NCBI GenBank assembly: GCA_032433595.1
Contig: JASWJB010000058.1
Location: 105,207-169,206, forward strand
Direction: 5' to 3'
Length of the DNA: 64,000 bases
Source: Conoideocrella luteorostrata
Taxonomy: Eukaryota; Ascomycota; Sordariomycetes; Hypocreales; Clavicipitaceae
Shown piece by piece: positions 23,647-35,126 of this stretch. The stretch's first letter is position 1. Every line of letters begins with the position of its first letter. The notes below the pieces were generated by a model. It had not been told where the DNA came from. It made no database searches and saw nothing but the letters and a program-made list of their open reading frames with translations. The position numbers and the translations under genes are program-made.

Positions 23647-24727
23647 ATGTATCTCTCAAAAGCCGCTATTGCTTGCATTGCCGCTGCCAAATTTGCTTCT
23701 GCCGCTCCTGTAGTAGAGCAGCGCGCCGATATCACTGATGGTGAGAACACAACTACGCTTGTTAGATATGTTAGGCTGTGGAACTAATGTTCGAAAGGCG
23801 ATATCTTGAACTACGCCTTGACCTTAGAACATCTCGAGAATAGCTTCTATTCCCAGGGTCTTGATGACTTTTCCAAGACGGACTTTGCCAACGCTGGTTT
23901 CGATGCCACCTTCTATAACAACTTAAAGAAGGTCTCTCGAGATGAGGCTGCCCACGTTAGCTTTCTGACAACCGCCCTCAAAGGTTAGTTCTATCTACGT
24001 GTTACAGGGTCCGGATAATAATTTATTAACTGTGTTCAGCTGCGGGTGTCACGCCTGTTGCCGAGTGCGAGTACGATTTTGGCTACAAGGATGTTAGGTC
24101 GTTTGTTGCCACCGCGTCCATCCTCGAAGGTGTTGGTGTATCTGCCTACCTCGGCGCGGCTAGCAAAATTATGAGCAAAACCTACCTTACCGCCGCCGGT
24201 TCTATTCTGACAGTCGAAGCGCGCCATTCCTCATACCTTCGCGCTGCCCAAAAGCAATCTCCATTCCCACAGTCATTTGATGCCCCCCTATCTGCCAACC
24301 AGGTCTCTTCTCTAGCTTCGCAGTTTATCACGTCTTGCCCCAGAAGCAACAATGCTCTCTCCATCAAGGCTTTCCCAGCTCTGACCTTGGATCCAAAGTC
24401 AGTCCTGGTCAAAGCTGGCAGTAAAGTCACTTTCCTCACTCCTGTAGGTTCTCCCGGATGCTCTTCCCTGACACGATAAGTTTCAACGCTCTAATATCTA
24501 TGTAGGGTTACTCTAGGAACTTTGCTAAAGGAAGGGGATTCTTCTATGCAGCTTTCATTGCTGCAACAGGTCCTACCTTTGTTCCCGCCAAACCTGTCGA
24601 CTGTGGCTTCGAGGTCGAGATTCCTGAAGGTTTCGCCGGTCAGACGTATGCAGTCCTGACCAACCGCAACGGCTCTATTTCTGACGAGACCGTCGCTGCT
24701 GGTCCTGCCCTCTTTGAAATCTCATAA
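23647..24727 (+). CDS. Rds1-like secreted ferritin-fold protein, four exons
   Basis: Exons 23647..23740, 23798..23983, 24040..24443 and 24506..24727 give 301 aa with three GT-AG introns (57, 56 and 62 bp). After a signal peptide (MYLSKAAIACIAAAKFASAA) comes a four-helix ferritin-like domain with metal-ligand-type motifs: LEHLENSFY, SRDEAAHVSFL, ASILEGVG and VEARHSSYL (two ExxH). The C-terminal part (LTLDPKSVLVKAGSKVTFLTP joined to GYSRNFAKGRGFFYAAF) is the beta-rich tail usual in this family. Homologues such as S. pombe rds1 are stress-responsive; the biochemical activity is not established. The last splice is supported because using TGTAG as acceptor restores the GY residue pair after TP. 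The protein is probably extracellular or wall-associated. Confidence 0.9.
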
Positions 24728-25376
24728 GCCTGCGTATTCTCGCGGCTTGTCGATTGTCTTGAATGTCGAAAAGACTGTTGATGCCAGGAGAGGATGTGTC
24801 TGCCGCGCTAATATTTTGAACGCTTGATATACTTGCATTAAACACTCAAATAATGCGTAATGTAGTAGATTATAAAAAGAAATAAGACGGAAATGTACTC
24901 TTTCAGCTTTTAACATCGATTCTTAAGCTTCACTGAGAAAGCCTTCCCACTATAGTTGGGAAACCGTCTATGTAGTTAATTTTAAGTTCTGTCGAGTATG
25001 TATCGAAGCTTTATCTGCTATAGTCTATCTAAGACTGCACCACGGGATAGAAAAAAAGACTAATAACCTCATTTTCGGCATTTTCGCAGTCTGCAGCGAC
25101 TATAAATATTCGATCGCACTATTATTCTATAATATATATGTTTTCATTGTATACAAATGCGCAAGTTTATGGTCGACAATAATTTCCTCGCCTGATTTAA
25201 CAAAAATAATGTCGATATCAGAACCCCAGGCAATCATGTCACCGGAAAGGGCCTTGTCAAGAATATATGCTTCCACTGCTGTAGGCCTCCTATCGCGCCA
25301 TGCTTGCTGGCGGGGCAGAAACGAATATGATAGCTATACTTTGAAGCTGATTCTAACGTCCAGAGTTGAGTTACTT
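24728..25376. other. Intergenic between convergent genes
   Basis: About 650 bp, AT-rich, carrying the 3' ends of the Rds1-like gene (plus) and the protease gene (minus). I see nothing else. Confidence 0.6.
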
Positions 25377-26304
25377 TTAAGAAAAGCTCATCAAACCCTG
25401 TTTGATGAAGTCAACGTAGTTACCCAGCCTAACGTATACACCATAATAGTCAGGCTGGCCACAGCCTTGGCCCCATGAAACAGTCCCGATCAAAGCTCCA
25501 GAAGCCGCATCTATAATTGGACCGCCACTATCTCCCTGGCAGGAATCTTTACCGCCCGCTTTTAGGCCTGCACAGAACATATTCTCAGTGACGGTTGCTG
25601 GTACACGTTGGTGTTGATACACATCATGGCACGTCCCACGATCCACAATTGGAACTGAAACCTTTCGTAGTGTCGCAGAAATCGACGCTGATTCTCCTAT
25701 TCGGCCCCTAGACTGGAGGTCAGCATTCGGATAGCAATGGAGAGAGGTTGCTGTGCTCGCGTTAGTACTTACCAGCCAGCCACAGTGGCTATGGACTTGG
25801 CGACAGGATCCGAGCCTTGGCTGGCCAACTTGGCAAATCGAATTGTCGTACTTTCTATAAACGAGGATGAAAGTTTCCAAAGAGCGACATCATTGTCTAA
25901 GCTGGTTGAATTGTACTCAGGGTGAACGATACTGTCGGAGACGTTGACTAAAGTACCACCAGTCGCCCAAGCCTTCAAATTGTTTTGTTAGAGGTAGATA
26001 TCTTAAGCTTTGTCTTGAAAGACTCGAGCTCCTTTGAACCACGTACCAATGAGCCTATGCGGACCTGAGACCGTGACATGTCTGACGGGGTACAATGGGC
26101 CGCGGTCAAAACTGTCCTTCCTTCTAATAACGTTCCACCGCAGTCCAATTGGCCATCTAACAATATGCTGACGATAGAAGGAAATTCTCCCTTGATGGCA
26201 AGCGCTCCACCAACAATTGAATCCTCTCTTTTTCCTGGTAGCGCAACAATGGTCTGGATTGTCGACGCCGCCAGCGCAATGAGAAGCGCCTTTTGTAGTG
26301 CCAT
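25377..26304 (-). CDS. Secreted trypsin-like serine protease (S1 family), three exons
   Basis: Exons 26304..26047, 25972..25773 and 25707..25377 encode 262 aa, with introns of 74 and 65 bp. The ATG at 26304 gives a signal peptide ([20 protein letters not shown]), then a short pro-segment ending KREDS and the mature start IVGG at 30-33. The catalytic triad is complete: His70 in LTAAHC, Asp114 in DNDVALWKL and Ser213 in CQGDSGGP. Asp207, six residues before the catalytic serine, is the S1-pocket aspartate, so cleavage after Lys/Arg is expected. The second splice restores AGWGRIGE. In fungi such trypsins are patchily distributed and are often associated with plant or insect pathogens. Whether that applies here is inference. 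It is convergent with the Rds1-like gene. Confidence 0.94.
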
Positions 26305-28360
26305 CGTCAATATTAAAGGATATATTAGTAGCAGCCAGTTTAAAAGAGAATTTTACAGAGCCTAAAAGATATTCGAGGACGTAGTTCAGCATTTAAATAC
26401 ATACGACGCAAGTCCGTTTGCGATTATAAGCATTTCGCGACCCATTTGACGGTTCCGGATCCCAGCAGTCGAGATACACTCCAGCTGGCACTGGCAAAGC
26501 CTTCGTTTTCTAGACTGAATGTAACTAAAATCTCGCTATATCTCGAATCATGACTGAACCCAGCAATCTATCCACGGCCAAAGTTTATCTCCTTATGGCG
26601 GGCATTGTGGATTTCAGCTGTAGATACGAGAAATGCCGGTTTGAGTAAAGCAATTTATTTGCCATGCCCCACCCTTAAAAACACGTAGACATTCATACAG
26701 AGCCCCCCCTCCCTAACGGAGCGAAAGGCATGCCGTCATATCGCAATTTTTGCGAATCCTTCATCAGACTAGGTTCAGACGGAGCCGAAATTCACTTAGA
26801 AAATAGGTTTCCATTTCACTATTAGTATGCGAGGAGCTTACGGTAGTGGAGTGGGATTGGGAACCGCAACGTAGACGGCCACATACTCGGCTGAAAACGG
26901 CTGTTATTGTGGATGGAGATTAGGGTAACTAAACCAACATTACCAACCCTACCGATGGCTTAATCCACATCTGAAAATTAACAATGAAGCCTGTCTTCTA
27001 CTGAAAGGTGGCAGTTATTCGACAAACAACAGAGTCCTAATTGGATACCATTGATAACTACAAGGCATAATTGCACTTGGAAAAGGAGGAAACCTCAATG
27101 AATTTGACTGCAAGCTATCGGATGCACACAAAGGTAGCAAGATTAGCTTTTATAATTCCCAGTTTTATAATGGGTTTGGTAATATGTCCAACACGGCAGA
27201 TTATGAGGGCATCGTATCAAACGGATTCAGTCCATCCCGTGCTGTTGCCGGGCAACTAACCTCTTCAGCAAGAAACTTCACTCTACTTGAACCACTTAAT
27301 GCGACAGTTATCTTTCTGAGGAATAGGTAAGGACAAATAGGGGTGCTATGAGATGGGAATACTTTGACAGTGCCCCCGCTGGCGCCGCTGAATCCTGGAA
27401 ATGGGCAAAAATCGTAACCTAAATTCCTAGACCTGATTCCGTTCAAAAACCTCGCAGACGTTTATGACGGCATATGACCAGACTGGAAACCACTCCCATT
27501 TCGAAATTCCCAAGATTTAGAGGTGCTGAGTGTGAACTACCGTTCGATGGTTAATGTACAGAGACGCATGTAAAGTCTTCTGCCAGGTGATACTCATAAG
27601 TTTAATTTGAAAACTAATTTGTAGCCTTGTTACAACTCTGGATTAGACAGCTGTTCAGTATCTCCGCGTGTACGTAATCTGCTTTCTCATGTTATTGTTG
27701 CGTTATGTGCCTTCATTAGTGAGGGAAGGAGCAATTTGGCAACAGTGTAAATAGGCAGAATAGATAGATTTGAGCGTGCAAGCAGTGATAATGATAGATG
27801 ATATATTGACTTGAATAATACCCTCTGACGGGCATCGTGACCCTTCTTTATAGACTTCAGCGACCGGGAAATTCCCTGGAATTCAGGTGCCTCGGGCCTA
27901 TATTCCTTGGCATCATGCCACCTTCTTCCACTATCGTACGAACCTAGCTAATACGAGGCATCGGGACCTTCCGAAGGTGCCACTCTAATCTCAACAGTTA
28001 TCGTCAAGTACTGTTTCTCAAGACGACTTTCAATAAGCGGATGTATATTGTTCGAAGATACACATTAAGAGCGAGTCTGATAGACGTTGAAGCCACAAAA
28101 TGCTCGTAAACCCGTCCTTACTGAAGCAGTAACGGTGATAGCGACGCGTTTTCACGTCTGTTTAAATCAAGATGTCCACATAAACGGCCTGTTATTTTAC
28201 ATACTTTTGGATAGTCACATGAAATGAGCAGGTTAAAATGAAAACAAGTTTCTATCAATTATTGCATATATAGTACGTATACGCACAAGCACTATAGCTA
28301 ACACCAACTTATTACAGCCTTGAATCTGCGCGTCTATGACTCGATTCGGGTTTTGCGCAC
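26305..28360. other. Intergenic, AT-rich, no supported gene
   Basis: About 2.05 kb. Short frames only, none above 85 codons with recognisable content. It includes the protease promoter at its left edge and the hydrophobin 3' region at its right edge. Confidence 0.55.
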
Positions 28361-28820
28361 TTAGAGTGCGACATTGGTACAAGCAACGTTGATGAGACCC
28401 TAAACGTATTAGTAATTATCAGGATGGTGTGAGAGTTCATTTCCTTACATTGGTATCGCCGGTGCAGCAAGCGACCTGGCCAGTGCATGCGTTGGTGATT
28501 GGGACATCAACCGCTGTATCATGATATTAGTTGACGAGGCTTACATAATACTAGGGACATTTCTTACCGATAACTGGAATGCTAATAGCCTCGCAGTTTC
28601 CTCCCAAGAGTCCATCGGCAACCGAACCGATCAGACCACCATTAGACTCCGTGTCTCCCTTGTTACAGCAGGAAATTGTCTGATGATTACCACACTGCGC
28701 CGCTGCATCGCCGAGAGTTGTGATTTTTCCAGTATGCACATCATGGCTGTTGTGGTGAAAAGGGAAAGCAAGTGCCACGGGCACAGCGGCAAGAGCGACA
28801 ATAGCTTTAATAATAGACAT
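28361..28820 (-). CDS. Class I hydrophobin, three exons
   Basis: Exons 28820..28568, 28513..28449 and 28399..28361 give 118 aa; introns are 54 and 49 bp. A signal peptide (MSIIKAIVALAAVPVALA) precedes HDVHTGKITTLGDAAAQC. The eight cysteines follow C-x7-CC-x23-C-x17-C-x5-CC-x11-C, inside the class I range. The product should be secreted and self-assemble into an amphipathic layer on aerial hyphae or spores. Exon sizes (253, 65 and 39 nt) and intron phases (1 and 0) are identical to the hydrophobin at 56.6-57.1 kb, and its last two exons match the size of those in the chimera at 50.3 kb. Exon 2 is nearly the same at nucleotide level as that of the 57 kb copy. Confidence 0.95.
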
Positions 28821-28958
28821 CTTGAGGCTTGACGATTAATCAAAGATACGGATGATGGTGAGGATGTGCGTCAAGAAGGTTGACTGTGTTAAGACTGGAG
28901 AATGTTGGAAGGGTTGATTGAAGGATGATTTACGAACTCTGTTGGGAAAGCTAGACGG

Positions 28959-28966
28959 CTTTATAC
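28959..28966 (-). promoter_or_regulatory. TATA box of the 28.8 kb hydrophobin
   Basis: GTATAAAGC on the minus strand lies about 140 nt before the ATG. It is followed by a C/T-rich leader (CTTCCAACATTCTCCAG and beyond) typical of strongly expressed fungal genes. Confidence 0.55.
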
Positions 28967-30672
28967 TTTTGGCAACACAAATTTCCAAGTTGCACAGCTT
29001 GGTGAACTCTCATTATCATTCCATTCCTCTCTCAAGCCACATCTGGCTCCACCAACACCCAATGATTTCCACTACTAAACTGTAATAATCAGCATTCTTG
29101 GGTGCACGTAAAGGCATGAAAAGCAGGACGAACGACAGGGAGTAGCTTGGATGACAGGAATGCTTACGCATGAATTAGCCTTCGGGACACGTGAAGCAAT
29201 TCCAGTCACTCTTAGCATACGAAGCGCTCCAATTTCGTAGCACATTGATTTATGCACTGGAGACAAAGTCAAGCTTACCAAATATTAATAATATTTGTAA
29301 TATAAATGTTAATTGCGTTGGTTAAGAAAAGTTACAATACCGCGAGTGTTAACGTAGAAAGGATCAACTTCCTAGTCTTGCCTACTACCAGATTTGAATG
29401 AATGCCGGCGTGCGTTTTTAACATCTTGCTTTCGACCCCTGTGATTGCCACTAGCTACAGCCTCGTCGTCAAAGAAACTGTTAAAAACTTGGTGTGCGGC
29501 TGGGAGGTGTCGTCCCAAGTCACTTATTACCGACTGTGACGAGAATGGTGAGGAATGCGTTTTTAGGTGGGCAAGACTTGGAGCGGCAACACTAGGCTAC
29601 TCGACACCGCACTAGTGCGAGAGTGTCATATTCTCGCTAGTTCCCCTGAATTGCAAAGATGGTAATAGAAGTGTTGTTGCTGGATAATATATAAACCTTG
29701 GTTATACCTTACTGAATGGATATGTTGTGAGCTCACAATTTGCACTTTAGTGCAGTGAATAATGAATCTAATAGTTGTATACTAGCAGAAATCGACCGGT
29801 CGCTGTGAGCAGTTGGACGTAGTTTCAGGGCGAAGCCTGGGGAGGTCACTATTTCTGGGCTACTCAAACCACGCTGATCAGAATTATACTCAGTCCTTGT
29901 TATTCTTGCTACAATCAAAGCGAAGCTCTTCAGTGGAGACCAGAATTTCTAGTCTATGATCCTATCTGCGTCAAAATGTGATTGGTTTTATCGAAGAGTA
30001 GATGAAGTTGGTAAAATTCATTCTCACTTATGCAAACAAGTTACTCTTCTTTGACGTAACATCGCTATATCCGTTCCTCCGTATGTTTGGACTCTCGGTT
30101 GCAGGGAAGACCTTGCGGTTTTATGGGCTTATATGATGAAGATATGCTGTACTGTGCGGACCGGCTTGGAGGCGTCGCGGAACTAATAGAGGAAAGACAA
30201 GATGCTTTCTGCTGTAAGAATCGAAGTGACTTGTCGTATCTTTAGTCGTAAGCTGCGTCATTGGGAATTCATTTTATGTGGCTCTTCATTCTTGTCGGTA
30301 ATTACGCAACCGCTGATCTGTCGCCCTCATTACCGTCATCCGCTTCATGACGCCATTAGTCGGTGGCTGGAGACTGCTGTAAAACACAACTGCACTGCGG
30401 GAGAATTCAGGAAAAGTCTTTCAACTAATTAGAATTCCTTTCGGATCAGAACATTGCTCAAGGAGAACGAATGTCTCAGATCTAGGTTTGCGCGTTTTTT
30501 TTTTGGTTGTTCAAGTGATAATCATCTCAACGCAATTTCACGAACTTTTCATACCTTATTACATTTTATGACATATGACAAAGTGAGTGTGCATCAAGCT
30601 CAACCTTTCTCGATAACATGACCGGCAAGATTGTATGAAAAGCAAGATTGAGAATTTGCTCCAACATCAATC
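28967..30672. other. Intergenic between divergent hydrophobin genes
   Basis: About 1.7 kb upstream of both the 28.8 kb (minus) and 30.8 kb (plus) hydrophobins. It contains only short frames (75 codons or fewer) and an oligo-T run near 30498. No gene recognised. Confidence 0.5.
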
Positions 30673-30679
30673 TATATAA
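30673..30679 (+). promoter_or_regulatory. TATA box of the 30.8 kb hydrophobin
   Basis: CTATATAAG lies about 115 nt upstream of the ATG at 30792, with a C/T-rich leader containing CATCTCTTTCAACCACTTCAG. Confidence 0.6.
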
Positions 30680-30791
30680 GATACGCCAGCCTGCCTTCAG
30701 GCCATTCATCTCTTTCAACCACTTCAGCACATACTGTAGTTCAGACCATCACACCTATAGCATACCGACACTTTCTTGAATTATTTTCAAG

Positions 30792-31239
30792 ATGCTTGTT
30801 CACATCCCAACGCTTCTTTTAGCCGCCACAGCTGCGGCTCTACAAGATGTCGCGTCCGGCGTTCTTTCCCGGTCCGCTCTTAGCGCAATGTCGGTGCAAG
30901 AAACCGCAGACAAATGTGACTCGAATCAGCAACTGATTTGCTGCAACAAGTCAGAGAAATGTGCACAAATTGATCTCGACAGTAAGTGCTCTTTAAGTAT
31001 TCCTATAGCTGTGAAGAAATAATGAATGCTAACTAAAGTTCCATATAGAGGTTAATAGACCCGATTTTCTCTACGAGCACTGCACTGCCACGGTGGCCTG
31101 TTGTCAGTTCGGAACGGACATTGACCATGCTGTAAATGTATGCTACGATTCAAACATATGGACAAACAGTCACTAACGTTGGACACAGTTTGGTGACATT
31201 GAGCAGAAATGCGTGTACATGGGCAGCTTGCAACATTAG
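30792..31239 (+). CDS. Divergent hydrophobin with ambiguous first splice
   Basis: A signal peptide (MLVHIPTLLLAATAAALQ) leads to DKCDSNQQLICCNKSEKC. Model B uses the consensus donor GTAAGT (intron 30982..31048, acceptor ATATAG) and gives 107 aa with exactly eight Cys: C-x7-CC-x5-C-x17-C-x5-CC-x16-C. Model A keeps CSLSIPIA, which aligns with CEAISIPVI of the neighbours, uses a weak GTGAAG donor (31011..31050, only 40 bp) and gives 116 aa with nine Cys. Both share intron 31132..31188 and the last exon 31189..31239 (FGDIEQKCVYMGSLQH). The C4-C5 and C5-C6 spacings (17 and 5) equal those of the other three hydrophobins here, so common descent is clear. The C3-C4 loop of 5 residues in model B is far below the class I norm. 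Lacking that loop, assembly behaviour may differ. Confidence 0.8.
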
Positions 31240-33474
31240 ACTTAGCTCATGAGCAAGCACAGAGAAACATGATGCAAAGCATGACGTTTCCCTAGGCATT
31301 GTTTTGCTCACCTCGGTACTGGTTTTTGTCCAATGAGTTTTCCCAGCACCACAATGCAAATGCAGAGGCATTTACTAGTTAAATAAATTTGCGCATGACG
31401 CTTCGGTTAGAGCCGGTAGAACGCACCAACAACTTTCTATATGTAATGGGTCCATAATGTTATAGTATTTTTAGTGGATGTGAATTTCGTAATATGTTTA
31501 TGGATAGGTGGTAAGGTGCTGTGTAGCAGGTGCTTTGGAAACTAATTTAATAAATCTGAGAAGAGTAAACATAAAACACGAAGATTTTTTGCTCCTCCTG
31601 CGTTGCTGTGCGCTGACTTTGTCTAATACTAAGATAGATTCATCACGTGTATAGTAGCACAATCGTACATGTAGATACGTGAATTAAAACACACTATATC
31701 TACTGATGAGTTGGTTCTTTTACCTGTACACACGTATTAGAGAATACGTTACGCCAGCTGATATTATTAATGCCCGTGCCGAATTGAGCATTCTACTTGA
31801 GAAATCAGCGCGTACAGATATAAATCTATTTTTGCAGCATGTCCAACAGCAAAGGCGTAAAGCGCGCACGAGCCACAAGAAGGGCCAGCCGCGTTGTGGT
31901 CCGTGCGCTATACCTTCATATCGCGGCGACGGTTTGTCTTAGTCACTGCCTTTGGTATGTCTTGGACGACTGTAAGCTGTAAGACATGACGTTTTGGTTC
32001 AGACCCACTTTTAACACGGATGCCCCGGGTCGTGAATTCCAGCGCAAGGTTGTGAGCGAAAAAAATAGCTATTTATAAATTATCTGTTCACTTCGACTTC
32101 TGCGAGAGTGCAAGCTAGTACCCGGAAGATGGGTCTTCAAAGTCTCTGACATGGATTAGTTTTGGACCTTGCCGTTAATTAAGGGATGCTTTACGGTCGC
32201 CAGAGAGAGAGGACGCGCTCGCGTTAGGTGTTAGCAACAGCAACCTCGTAGCCTACCAGAGCGTGATTATAGCTGAGTAAGAAATTTCCTACCGTCACTT
32301 AAAATGCCAGGACACAATGTATAAATGTCTTTCTCGGTCGCCCTAACCGCAACGAAATTCTACGCCTGTATAAACCTATATTTCAGCCAAAACGGCAAGA
32401 GGTAGATGGTCATTCCCGAACACAGAGGAGAAATGATATACCAACAGCAAACTGCGTCAAATTTAGTCGAAGCATATAACGTGTCAACGAACAGGTACGG
32501 AATGGCAATGCTAGAGACCGGACGATAAACTGGACAGCGCTGAGACAATCTCGCAGGAATCTTGATCCTATGTTTAGGTCAAGGCTGGCCCCCCAACGGC
32601 TTTAGTGATTTGTAGAGAAGGCAATGGATACCAGCAATTCCTGCCAGGGATTCATCTAGACTCTACCGCCGCAAGCGCAAATTCTGTGACCCTTTGCAGT
32701 GTGGTTGGGTCAGCCGTGAAGGGTTACGGAAAACTGAGCCCCGCCTGCGCCAGTTGCATAAACGATGCATTCGGTGACACAAGCTGCAAACATTCCATCC
32801 GTAAGACACCTGGCTTTCATTCCCCAGTGTTTTGTGTCTGCTACTCCTGCCCCAGCCACCAGTGGCCGCTGGACAGGGGTCGGTGGAAAGTCTTTTCAGC
32901 TTACAACTTGAAATGCGTAATCAGAATGAGGTGTGAGCTGGCCATTGAAGTACCATGACGGTCAAATTTGTGTTCTTGCGCACGCCAATGGTATCCAGAA
33001 CGGAGCAAAGACTGTGTCCTTTTTACAGAGAGTGCGGTGATGCATGGCCCGGCCAGCAATTCACATGGCAATGGAATTGTCTATCTTTCAATATCTCAAG
33101 GCAATTCCGTTGTAGTCTCCTTCTGTAGCACTTAGAGTGTTAACCATAGTCCTGCTATGTGGCTTATTTTAGCAAGGGTGCTGTTTAATAGAATAGCGCC
33201 CTGTGGCTTTACAAATTCCAGAGATACAAGCGCAGTGGCGAAGCTTTTCAGAAACGCCTAACAGGTAAAATTCCTCAGACACATGGACTACAGCTTGCGA
33301 ATTCCAAAGACATGCACCGCAAGAGCAAAATCCAGAATATCCAGAAATGTCTTCAAAAGATTCATTATTAAAAGCATTGCCCCATCTCAACTTACCTTCA
33401 AATTATCAACCAACTGCTCAGTATAAACATCACTCAACACCGTACTATATTACAAATCGTCTCCAGAAATCACC
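31240..33474. other. Intergenic; contains a 45-nt palindrome and unassigned Cys-containing frame
   Basis: About 2.2 kb. The palindrome at 31864-31908 is listed separately. At 32.6-33.1 kb the plus strand has a Cys-rich frame (CASCINDAFGDTSC, then FCVCYSC) and, in another frame just downstream, GQICVLAHANGIQNG. This might be a decayed small secreted protein gene. I could not build an intact model or name a family. Confidence 0.4.
31864..31908. repeat. 45-nt imperfect palindrome, copy 2
   Basis: The left arm GCGCACGAGCCACAA pairs with the right arm TTGTGGTCCGTGCGC (13 of 15). It has the same total length as the palindrome at 21027-21071, with strongly similar arms but a different loop. The surrounding sequences are otherwise dissimilar. 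Confidence 0.7.
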
Positions 33475-33927
33475 ATGAAGCCCTCTCAAATCATCTCTAT
33501 TGCCATTTTCACGGTCTCTTCTATGGCCAAGCCTTCCGTTCCCGCCGAGAAATCCATGATGGCCGCAGGCATTCCACAATGGATCATTGAAGGCGTCCAA
33601 CGGACTTGCAATACGGCCGACACCGAATGCAAATGGACCTTTGAAATCAATCCCGTAATATTCTCGAAGACTCCCGTCCATTTCATCACTAAGAGCTCCG
33701 GGTCTACCCCAGCCTCCCGCAACATTGGAGAGTCCCAGAATTTTGGTGATTACACAATTTCTTCCGGTTGGAGCGGCCAATTTGGGCTAGACAAGGGTTT
33801 TACTACCCTGTCTGTCATTGATCACAAGAATCGTCGCATCGCCTGGCCGGCATATGCGGACAGACAGATTGCGGATTGCCAAGTTGTGACGCCAAATCAG
33901 AGCTATGCGTCTCAAACTCTTCCTTGA
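33475..33927 (+). CDS. Small secreted protein, single exon
   Basis: This 150-aa frame starts at ATG 33475 in good context (ATCACCATGAAG) with a signal peptide (MKPSQIISIAIFTVSSMA). The mature protein begins near KPSVPAEKS. It contains three cysteines (RTCNTADTEC and IADC) and the signature pieces WIIEGVQRTCN, KWTFEIN, ISSGWSGQFG and FTTLSVID. I recall a widespread ascomycete family of small secreted proteins with W-I----RTC and SSGWSGQFG of unknown function, and this looks like a member. It has no enzymatic motif, membrane helix or GPI signal. It could be a wall-associated or effector-like protein. The family assignment rests on memory of the motif style rather than on a search. Confidence 0.8.
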   Translation: MKPSQIISIAIFTVSSMAKPSVPAEKSMMAAGIPQWIIEGVQRTCNTADTECKWTFEINPVIFSKTPVHFITKSSGSTPASRNIGESQNFGDYTISSGWSGQFGLDKGFTTLSVIDHKNRRIAWPAYADRQIADCQVVTPNQSYASQTLP

Positions 33928-35126
33928 GGAGCCCACTGAGACATGGAAAATATTGCGGTTATGTAACCCACGTGGCTCAATAGTTTGGTCAAAATAAATA
34001 TAGGCTTGAACCCGTCTTCGTTTTGTGTGTTGTGCTATGGTGTATATGTCGTGCCGTAGTATATGTGTCACAAAATTCGGCAAAAGGTGAAGCTCCACAC
34101 CAATAGCGTGAATAATGCATTTATATAGCCTGTGACAATACGTCTTAATTGGAACGGCTGGGATAACCGTCAGTGGCACCAAATTGTAACTTGGTTAATT
34201 AACCACGCAATCAAGTGCACATTAAACAAGGCGACTTCGTTCTGGGCATTACAGCCACTACCGTCAACTATTACTACTGCCGTCACACAAAGAACCAAGA
34301 CAGCAACGGGGCCACTGATATCGGGGATGATGCCGCATCGCATATAGCCGGGTAGCTTATTTTCCCATCGAAGTTTAATCAGAGTGTGTGAATACTAGAA
34401 AATCGTTAGAAAAGAGCACCGCGACTGATAGAGACGTCTCAAAGCTCTACGAAAAATTTTCAGCTTGACTCCATCAAATAAAGCTGGCGGCGCTCGGTAG
34501 TAATAATCAATGTCTATTAACATCGCGTGCCTCTTCTCCCAGCCGCTATTAGCCGTCGAAGAAAGCCGGGCCTTTTGAAGCTGCCTGGTATTGTTGCAAA
34601 CCCTAACAGCATTAAAAACAGCACCTTGTACATAATTATTTTATTCATAGATCTTAGAAGAGACACTATAAGATAAGCTATTAAATAATCTAATTCCCCC
34701 GAACAGGTAAGTAAGACTATTGTAACTGTGCTATCGCCATCGAAATACATACGCCGTGTAAGGCCATTCCCATCAAGCTGATTAGAGTAGGGCTCAGTAA
34801 ATAAAGGCGTATGCACGTTGAGCCCAGAATCTGTTTGATTTTAGGTTGGTCATTGCTGTTGAATGGAAACGCACATAAGCCCTAGTGACATTTGAAAGCC
34901 ACCTCAGTATTATACTACTCCAGCTTATGGATAAATAATCGAGTAGGGCAGACAAATTTCGAACGGATACTCGAGAATTACTTGAACAAAAAAGAACAAA
35001 ACTAACAACTACAATACAAGCCCAAGACTGCATTTTGCCATTGCACGCAAGTTGTCAAACCGTAGATTGAGATACCAATTTCCAAGACGAATCAAAAAAA
35101 CCGGAAATTTTGCACGTGTCTTTTCT
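33928..35126. other. Intergenic, AT-rich
   Basis: About 1.2 kb between convergent genes, with frames up to 131 codons that are antisense or AT-driven. I see no gene here. Confidence 0.5.

Noticed and set aside
33787..34182. 131-codon frame antisense to the small secreted protein
   Set aside because: It overlaps the supported plus-strand gene and its AT-rich 3' region and has no domain.
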